Source: Deinandra increscens subsp. villosa (lineage: Eukaryota; Streptophyta; Magnoliopsida; Asterales; Asteraceae). From it: a stretch of DNA of 64,000 nt. Under the pieces are notes generated by a model. That model was not told the DNA's origin and did not search any database. It saw only the letters and a program-made list of their open reading frames with translations. A program made the translations under genes and the position numbers. Location of the stretch: assembly GCA_039602395.1 (NCBI GenBank), contig JBCNJP010000006.1:44824428-44888427 (forward strand), written 5' to 3'. This document shows, in pieces, positions 56,220 through 64,000 of the stretch (positions within the stretch are counted from its first letter, which is position 1; each line of letters starts with the position of its first letter).

Positions 56220-56797
56220 AAGTTCTTACGATCTTAAAGAAATAACTTGAAAACACCAAAACAATGGCTCAAAAGTAAAAGTTATAACTAGAGAGTGGAG
56301 GAGAAGGGACGAATTATCAATTTGTGAGATAGGAGGAGACTGCCTTTTATAGGCGTTTATACGAACGGGCCACGGCTATGTGCCTAGTTGGGCACGACCC
56401 GTGCCTCTAGGTGAATATCCGAATATCTTGTCCGTACTCGGCACAGAGCATGTCTTCTAAGCACGAGGCGTGTTTGTCAGGTTGGGCATGGGGCATGTAC
56501 TTAGGGATATGACCCATGTTCGTCAGAGGCTCAAAGTCAATAATTTTGTCCTCTTTTGCAATTAGCCACAACCCATGCCAGGTTGGGCACAGGGCCGTGC
56601 CAAGGCCCAAAAATCCAGAAATCTTCATTTTTTCTTCTTTTTCAGCAGATTTAACTTCTTTTTTTACTTTTGATATGGATTATTCTAAAAAACTACAACT
56701 GAAACAATATCACATTGTTTTATGCATAATTATCCAGAAATAACCCATGTTGTGGGGAATATTTGATCTATAAACATGTATATTTTGATGCATATCA
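56220..56797 (-). mobile_element. Athila-like 3' LTR, minus strand
   Basis: Minus-strand start TGATATGCATCAAAATATAC at 56797, preceded by CAAGTGTGTGGATGTT, a purine-rich junction like that of Athila elements. A TATA box (TATAAAAG, 56344-56351) and a GGCACG/CGTGCC cluster (56360-56610) match the plus-strand LTR at 4640. The left edge, against the truncated Tat LTR, is approximate. Confidence 0.6.
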
Positions 56798-57426
56798 AAC
56801 ATCCACACACTTGAACTTTTGCTTGCCCTTAAACAAAGTTCTATAACAGTGCCCCAACACACCCAAGGAATAAGTATAAGAAAATAGTCAATCCATGTAT
56901 TTCAGTCCCGAGTTTATTCAAATCGTCCTCCAATTACTTCGACTCTATTTTTCTCCATCGAATTTGTTCTATTTTATTGAAATACTAAACACTATAACAA
57001 GTCTACTAAAATTTTAAATTTATACAATGATATACGCCTCACAAGGAGCCACTCGACTCTCGGGCTAGTATATATACAAATTTGAGTGAACTCTTGTATC
57101 ATAGTAAAGACTGTCAGGTGTCATAGTCTTGACACAGAATCAAACCTCCACCGATCTCACTGGAATCCACATAAACATCACAAGGGCTTAAAATGGTTGT
57201 AGGAGTAGGCTAGGGTTAAGGGTATGGAAATTATTTGGTAAAAGTGACGAAAGTTGTAAAATATAATAATGTTTATAAAATCTTTTAATTTTGTGACTTT
57301 GGAACAAAAATTCCTAATTTATACACTTTATTCTAAGAGCTTTTTGGCTTTTGCTCTTTTTATTTCCATCATATACAAGACTAGTTTTTTTAAGACAAAG
57401 TTAACGTCCATTCTTGGGAATATACG
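56798..57426. other. Non-coding stretch, probable internal Athila remnant
   Basis: No frame seen. Its left side (minus-strand AAGGGCAAGCAAAAGTTCAA) is the sequence that leads into the LTR at 56797. The rest is unassigned. Confidence 0.4.
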
Positions 57427-59306
57427 TGATGCGTAGCATCTAACGCATAAAATAAATAAATAAAAATCCCGCATTTAAATAAGTTTTTAAATTAAAATTA
57501 TCAAAATTGGTGCTTAATTGTTTAATATTTGAATTATTGATTTTTAATTGGGTTTTTTAATTGAGATTATTAGAATGTGATATCTATTGGTGTGTTTATT
57601 TATTGAATTATAGGTGGTTGGTTGGTGCGTGATGATTTTAGAAGAACATAGCAATTTACGAAAGTGAATTTGGAGATCGGATGACGAGGTTATGGCCAAA
57701 AGAAAAAAACTTAATAAAAGCAGTAGCCAGGCTAGGGGGATCGAACCCCAGACCCCCAGTTCATCAAATGAGATCCCAAGCCATCACGACAACAGCTCTT
57801 GATGGTTTAATTCTGGCTTAGCATCCTTTCATCTTCTTCCTGTCGCAGCCAGTTTTCCACCAGCAATCACCTGATCGCGACCTGTTGTTTTTCTCCCCTA
57901 TCTTTTTTCATATAAAAAGGGAACCATGCATAATTTCTCAGGAGAACACCCCCATAAACCTCAGAAAAACCCTAAAAATCATTTCCGAGATCTACAACTT
58001 TGAAGGAAGATTCAGGATTCAAGATTTGAGCTTTTAGATTAAGAAATTGGACATCTACACATTCTTGGTTCTCAAATTCATCTAGACTCTTGATTTTCTT
58101 CCCTTTTCTTTGTAAATCTCAGATTATGAACATGCTAAAGATTGGATTTTTAGTTGTTTTAATGATGTTTAGTGGCTAGAACTTCTTTTATCACTTGGGT
58201 TTGATGAATTTAAGCATGATTTGACTTCTTTTGTTTGAATTTTCAATATGACTTGATGTAATTGTCTTTTAATTCTGATTTGGATCCTTTGGATGATCAT
58301 ATATGCTTTGTTAGCTTATTATTGAATCATATGATGTGGGTAATTTGATGTGGATTGAAGAACTTCAACCAATTTGTTAGATTCATCATTGTTGATCTTT
58401 GTCTTTTATAGTTTTAGGTTAATGCATGATCCGGTGACCATCTACATGATTGTATGATTCAGATTTAAGGCTGATCCTGTATGTAATTCTGTTGAAATTG
58501 AGTTGATCAATTCGTTTTGCACTTTAGGTGGTTTTTAGAAATTGTTTGGTAGGTTAGAACACTTATAACCGTAAGGTTTTGACTTATCGCTTCGTGTTTA
58601 GCATTGCCTAACTTCTTAGGGTTTCAAATAAGAGTTATTCACGTTATAGGGCCTGCTTGGGAAGACCTTCCTAGTGTGATTCCTATTTTGTGTGTGTTTG
58701 GTTAGCTTTGACCGAAGCAACTAGGCAGTTTCATTCATAGCTATATATCTTTAACCTTTTTGGGGTGTAACATGTATCTCTATTCAAATATCATTTCCCT
58801 AAACATTATGTGTTGATTGAATGAATTCTATGTGGAACTGTTTATGGAAATCTCTATGTGTTAGTCTACCTCTTTATATGCTAGTCTACCTCTATATGAG
58901 GAAATGATGATGTGAAGTCTAAGTGATTGAAGGTTTGTTATATTTACTTGTTCATTAATTGATTGACTGTATGTATATTTGAATGTATCTCTTATCACAT
59001 GTGCTAAAAATATATTTTATAAACCTGTGTATTCACCAACTACTTTTGTAGTTGACACTTGATTTTGTACATGTTGTAGGAATTTATACTTGAGCTTTGA
59101 TGTGATCACGATAGGACTGCTGGACCTAGATTAAGAACCTTAAACCAGTTTTGAAATGTAATTAGTATGTTTATCTTTATTGTACGTTATCTTTAATTAA
59201 TTAATGAAAAAGGGCATGTTTAAGTATTACAACTTATTTTAGTTGTCATGTGCATCTGGACAATCATCGCGCCCCGACATATTCCGTCGTCGGTTGGGGT
59301 GTGACA
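57427..59306 (+). repeat. Ty3/gypsy 5' LTR
   Basis: The right end is clear: GGTGTGACA at 59306, three bases before a tRNA primer site. A TATA box (CATATAAAAAGG) lies near 57910. The left end is tentatively TGATGCGTAGCATC at 57427; it has no good inverted match to the right end, so the boundary could differ. On the minus strand 57737-57783 looks tRNA-like. No second LTR is in the window. Confidence 0.55.
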
Positions 59307-59309
59307 GAT

Positions 59310-59322
59310 TGGTATCAGAGCC
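59310..59322 (+). promoter_or_regulatory. Gypsy primer-binding site
   Basis: TGGTATCAGAGCC, the perfect initiator-Met-tRNA complement, lies three bases after the LTR. The following 0.6 kb (59323-59890) is untranslated leader with no gene. Confidence 0.85.
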
Positions 59323-59890
59323 TTGCCTATAGGAATTTAGTTATTAGAACTGGATAACCTAGACTATATGCCTTAGGTGTCCTACATGATTAACTCATGT
59401 CTGCATGCCTGTTATTATATTATGTCTTTAGATGCTACTTAAACTTGCCTCTCTTAGATCTCACCGTTGCCTTAACACTTGACATACACATATACACTAA
59501 TCCCTTTTAGCTTCCTAGCCTCTATCCTTAGTAATGGTGCCTTACGTGCCATTTTAGGTTTTTGAATTTTGATTTTGAAAATTCCGTCGGAGTTAGGTTC
59601 CTAGCCATAGACATATAGTAACTGGAAGGGGGAAGGCACCGGTAGCTGGAGCTCTATCTAGGCAGGCATTGCGTATAAAACCTGATCAGCCGTGTGGACC
59701 GGGATGCCTACCTAGAAGTCTTTGGTGAGAGTGTTGGAACCAATTAGGTCAAAGCATGTCAATTACTGCTACGGATCCCAACTAACTATGATTAGTCACG
59801 GTTGTAGTTTCTCAATCGAGAAACGAGGGCCATTCCATTATGTTTTACTAAAACAACATGATTGCTTCTCTATCCCTTGTTTAAAACCTC

Positions 59891-61625
59891 ATGATTTCTG
59901 AATTCACATGTTTTGTAAAAATATTCCCCTTCATAATCCAAAATCAATTATCAACCATGCCTTATCTATTATCTCATGAACATTCCTTCTCTAGAATGTC
60001 GATTCACTTCAACGGACTACGCAAACACAACTCAACCCGCAAAATGGCCTCGCTGATTGCCAAACAAATGGCAAAGGTCATCCCAAACATGGTGCTGCAA
60101 CTTCAAAATGCTAATCCTACCCATCATGGTGTTGCCACCACTTGCTCCTTTAAACACTTTAACTCCTGTAACCCTCCCAAATTTACTGGATCTGAAGGGC
60201 CTACTGGTCTACTCCAGTGGTTCGAGGGTATGGACAATACCTTCACTAATACTGATTGTCCCGAGAATTTAAAAGTCCGTCATGCTACCAGTTCTCTAAC
60301 CAAGAAAGCACTTACCTGGTGGAATGTCGAGAAACGATTTCGCGGTTCTGAAAAAGCTCTAGCTTTGCCTTGGAATCAACTCAAGGATATAATGAAAGAA
60401 GAGTACTGCCCGCGTAGTGAGATGAAGAATTTAGAAGATGAATTTCACGATCTGGAACAAGAAAGTGGAGAAAGCCAAGCCTATGTCGATTCACTTCAAC
60501 GGACAACGCAAAAACAACTCAACCCACAAAATGGCCTCGCTGATTGTCAAACAAATGGCAAAGGTCATCCCAAACATGGTACTGCAACTTTAAACTGGTA
60601 ATCCTACCCATCATGGTGTTTCCACCACTTTCTCCTTTAAACACTTAAACTCCTGTAACCCTCCCAAATTTACTGGATCTGAAGGGCCTACCGGTATACT
60701 CCAGTGGTTCGAGGGTATGGAGAATACCTTCACTAATAGCGATTGTCCCAAGAATTTGAAAGTTCGTCATGCTACCAGTTCTCTAACCAAGAAAGCACTT
60801 ACCTGGTGGAATGGCGAGAAACGACTTCGCGGTTCTGAAAACGCTCTAGCTTTGCCTTGGAATCAACTCAAGGATATAATGAAAGAAGAGTACTGCCCAC
60901 ATAGTGAGATGAAGAATTTAGAAGATGAATTTCATGATCTGGAATAAGAAAGTGGAGAAAGCCAAGCCTATAACGATCGTTTCGAAGAATTGAAGCTCCC
61001 GTTACCTGATTCAGTCATCTCTACACTACGGTGCATTGAAAAATACATTGGTGGTCTGCCTATGCTCATCCAAGATGCTGTATGGGGAAGCAATTTTCTG
61101 CAACACTCGACGATGCTATGCGTCTCGGAAGAAGGTTGACTGATAATCATGTTAGAAAAGGCAATTTGACCCGGAAAGGACACAAGAAGGAAGTTAAAAC
61201 CAAAAGGACGGGAGTTGAGAAAGAGATTCATGCTGAGTCTTCACCTACTCATACCAACAACAAGAAGAGGAAGAACTATGCTGTAGCAACTAGACCTGCT
61301 GCCCAATCAACCCCTAGTACTCTCGCAACTAAGAAACCTTATACTGGAGCACACCCTCTTTGCAAAACTTGTAGCTACCATCACTCAACTCAATCTCCTT
61401 GTTGGCGTTGTATCAATTGCTGCAAATTTGGTCACCTTATGAATGTATGTCGGTAACCTATTCGAGCTCAACCTATATCCGCTCAGCCTCAGATGGTCCA
61501 GCCTGTGATGCCTGCTCAAACTACGATTCCTCTTTATCGTAGCTGTTAAAACTGTGGTCAACCTGGAAACTTTAGAAACGCTTGCCCGTTGCTTGTTGTT
61601 ACTGTTATTCCCAATCCTCTAGCCT
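59891..61625 (+). pseudogene. Ty3/gypsy gag with internal duplication
   Basis: The gag core appears twice because of a tandem duplication. The first copy is open from 59891 to 60601 (PPKFTGSEGPTGLLQWFEGM, KALTWWNVEKRF, WNQLKDIMKEEYCP). The second (60485-60971) has stops. After it, FEELKLPLPDSV and YIGGLPMLIQDAV lead to a frameshift near 61082, then a basic tail and a knuckle CINCCKFGHLMNVC (about 61410-61455). A second knuckle near 61550 has its His replaced by Asn. The retrotrans_gag-type capsid fold and two knuckles fit a chromovirus-like gag. No pol follows: the SIRE-like LTR interrupts at 61631. Confidence 0.8.
59998..60971. repeat. 487-bp tandem duplication within gag
   Basis: 59998-60484 and 60485-60971 are same-length direct copies beginning GTCGATTCACTTCAACGGAC. 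They differ at scattered positions. The junction fuses AAGCCTAT to GTCGATTC. Confidence 0.92.
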
Positions 61626-61630
61626 AAAAA

Positions 61631-61909
61631 TGCTGGAGCGTACGGATCGGATCAGTTCGACATCAATCGTGTAATAGAAACATGAACAAATGTGTAAATA
61701 ACATGTTCAATCTCTCATTCAATAACAAGACCAGTTACAGAGAGAATCAGAACAAATACACTTTGGAAACACACACACTTCTCATAAACTCGTTCCAAAT
61801 ATCAAAGTTAACAACCTATTTATAACTATCGACTGTCCGAACTCCTATTCTGGTCCGAACCCGAGGTTCGGCCATAGTTCGGCCGGGGTTGCCACATGAT
61901 GTATCAACA
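61631..61909 (-). repeat. 3' LTR of a second SIRE-like copia
   Basis: Minus-strand start TGTTGATACATC at 61909, immediately after the purine tract AAGGGGGAG (61912-61920). It ends at 61631 in the gypsy gag tail. It is related to the LTR at 21090-21429 but about 60 bp shorter. Confidence 0.75.
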
Positions 61910-61943
61910 AACTCCCCCTTGGCAAATGATGGACCGTTCTTTA

Positions 61944-64000
61944 TCAGCCTTGAACATCAGCAGCCTTATCTCCAGTCCATACTAGTTCATGATTATGCCC
62001 GGCATAGATGTTGAAAGCAAAACAAATCCATATCACCCTTTGAAATTGCAATTCCTGCTCCGTATAGTCACGATGATACAAGATCTTGTTGTGAGCCTTA
62101 GACAGATTGATCAGCCACATTGGATCATACACTTTCACAACCCTGTTTTCTTTTTTCAGCACAATCACAGCTTCACCAGTTTTTTTCTTTGTAATACCAC
62201 CATCTCAATTCTTTAATGAAATCTAACTCCATCTTCATCAGAGGAATCTTTTTCATCACAGTAGGCTTTTTCTTGAACACCAATATTATCAGCTTCTTTC
62301 CAGTTCTTTCATGAATCTTTGTTCGAGATCGACGCCTTTTGGGTTTCTGAAGATCCAAAAATTGAAATCCTTCTTGGCATTCTTTCTCAATAGTCTTCTT
62401 GAAGTAAAAACCCTTCCAGTCAGTGCCATAATTGCAAAAAGGCTTTCGAGTCAGCTCTCGAACATCCCAAACTGGTAAACTGTTGAAATCACTGGCACAT
62501 TTAAAGTACTGAATTTCGTGTTGATGTTTAATCCCATAGAACCTTAAACTGTCAGAATACATCCAGCTGATAATATCTCCTGAAGCTTGACCCTTGAATT
62601 TGACAAACGATCTTTTGCTTGATTGGCTTCGGAGGAGGAATGTAATTGGCATGAAACGTCTTCATATATTCATCAAATGCCCAACGTTGTTCTTGTTCCT
62701 TAACCTATTTAGCAACCGGGTCTTCAGGCTTTTCTGCTTCTTTCTTCTTTAATCTTTCTCCAGCCTCAACACCTTTTTCTTTAGGAAACACTTCAAAATC
62801 ATCACCAGACTGATTGTTGTTGAAATTTGAGTATAGGTCTGGATATTCTTCTTCAGTAATATCTTCTACCTCAACTTCCTCATCAAATATATCTTCAACA
62901 TCTTCATCCGATTCTGATTCAGAAAATTCATATTTCCTCGGTGCTGTTTCAGAAACCCTCCTCATCTCTTCATCATTTAGATCAAATACTGCTTGCCATT
63001 GCTAAGCCGTCAGATCACCAACAAACTCTCCCTCTTCTAGCGTCTGCAACATCTGTCTAAATTCACCCAAACTTGTTGCCGCTTGATTCGACGGAATTGA
63101 AGTTATTGGCACAGCTTCTAGTGAATCCTTCTCCCCCTTGGGAAGTAGATCTCCCAGCACCCGAACCTGTGATTCCAGTCTGGCCTGATCCTCCACCAAA
63201 TTCCCTTGAGGATCATCTTGATCAGGATCATCATTCAAATATCTCATAGGATCTTCATGACAACCAGAGCTATCCCCAATCTCCCCCTAAGCTTTAATTT
63301 TCTCCATTAAGAACTTTATTTGCTCATGCATTTCAATAAGCAATTTACTCTGGGTCTGACTAGATCTGTTCAAACAAAGAATCTCCTGATCTTTGACCAA
63401 ATCTCGACTCTGAAAGCAGTGATCTGTTGACTTTGAGATTGATTATGTGCCCTCAATTCTTCATTACTTGTTTTGAGCTCAGTAATCATCTTCGACTGCT
63501 CTTCAGTTGTAGCTTTCAAAACATCAATTTGCGCTTGCTGATCAGTAAGAACACTTTGAAGAATACTAGCTTGTGAGAACGACACAGAACCCTGATCGAG
63601 GTTGAAGTTGATGTCTGGTGTAGAATGAGTAGAAGCTGTAGCTGTTGTTGCTGTTGAGAAAACAGGAGTCATGGGTGTAGAACCCATTGGCTGATTTACA
63701 AACTGTGCACCAGCACTTGCTGAAGGTGTTGTGCTAACAGTTGTAGACCTATCTGCATTCATTAGGTTTTGCAGAAACTTAGATTAAACATCAGACACTG
63801 AAGTCTGAACTGTTGTAGTCGTTTCAGGCAAAGACATTGCTGGACTATCAGAAGAAGTTATACCGGCCCGAGGCTTCAAAATAAACTTTGAACCTTTCTG
63901 CTTCTTTCCTCGGCCACCAGCAGCAACTGACTTCTTTCTTTTCTTTGATGAAGTCAAAGAAGTACCAGTAGCTTGCTGGTTTCCTTTGACATGTACAACA
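61944..64000 (-). pseudogene. SIRE-type env-like reading frame, broken, continues past window end
   Basis: Minus strand from 64000: a basic segment (SSKKRKKSVAAGGRGKKQKG), TAA near 63784, a Thr/Ser-rich part, a predicted coiled coil (QAQIDVLKATTEEQSKMITE, 63370-63570), and an acidic stretch (SESESDEDVEDIFDEEVEVE). A C-terminal domain follows with DIISWMYSDSLRFYGIKHQH, WDVRELTRKPFCNYG and, after a frameshift near 62175, VVKVYDPMWLINLSK. Stops at 63002 and 62705 and several shifts divide it. A coiled-coil frame between pol and the 3' LTR is typical of SIRE elements, where it is called env-like; its function is not established. No membrane segment is evident here. Confidence 0.65.

Noticed and set aside
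57725..57790. Genuine tRNA gene on the minus strand
   Set aside because: Box spacing is short and I cannot fold a full cloverleaf; kept only as a low-interest tRNA-like finding.

Overview
The window is repeat-rich flowering-plant nuclear DNA. Evidence for this is one spliced host gene with GT-AG introns, plant-type LTR retrotransposons (Ty1/copia SIRE-like, Ty3/gypsy Tat, Athila-like), a plant L1-type LINE, Helitrons and long AT microsatellites. An Asteraceae source is my guess from the general look of the retroelements and is weakly supported. A run of exactly 500 N (16606-17105) is an assembly gap.

Layout. 1-3950: a three-exon minus-strand gene for a 74-residue ROMO1/Mgr2-family mitochondrial inner-membrane protein, with TGGGCC/T motifs upstream. 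It is the only gene I judge intact. 4069-6050: a 92-bp duplication and an Athila-like LTR relic. 6634-14168: a minus-strand Helitron 3' end, then a complete plus-strand Helitron (9301-14168). The complete one carries decayed exon pieces of at least three unrelated host genes: eIF3e, tryptophanyl-tRNA synthetase and a DnaJ/Hsp40. 14169-15141: small elements packed between (TA)n tracts. 15200-16605: a LINE cut by the gap. 17106-21429: a truncated SIRE-like copia. 21430-27501: gene-poor DNA ending in a second Helitron 3' end of the same family. 27519-28890: a copia gag fragment, an inverted-repeat element and another (TA)n-associated element.

28979-45990 is a minus-strand Tat-lineage gypsy element: 3' LTR, integrase, two RNases H, reverse transcriptase, protease and gag. 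It also has an extra, apparently spliced gene on the opposite strand next to the 3' LTR. A copia element of 7676 bp (34330-42005; two 654-bp LTRs; 5-bp target duplication ATGAG) sits inside it. 46030-47870 holds a broken Athila ORF1-like gene with splice signals, followed by low-complexity repeats and a decayed copia gag (49636-50490). 52003-56200 is the 5' half of a second Tat element of the same family. 56220-56797 is a minus-strand LTR related to the one at 4640. 57427-61625 is a gypsy LTR, primer-binding site and gag with an internal 487-bp duplication. 61631-64000 is the 3' end of a second SIRE-like element, including its env-like reading frame.

All the element genes carry stops, frameshifts or deletions, so none looks autonomous. 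The region reads as nested insertions beside a single host gene. The points most worth a second look are the multi-gene exon capture by the Helitron, the spliced antisense gene in the Tat element, and the family of small elements that sit in (TA)n tracts.
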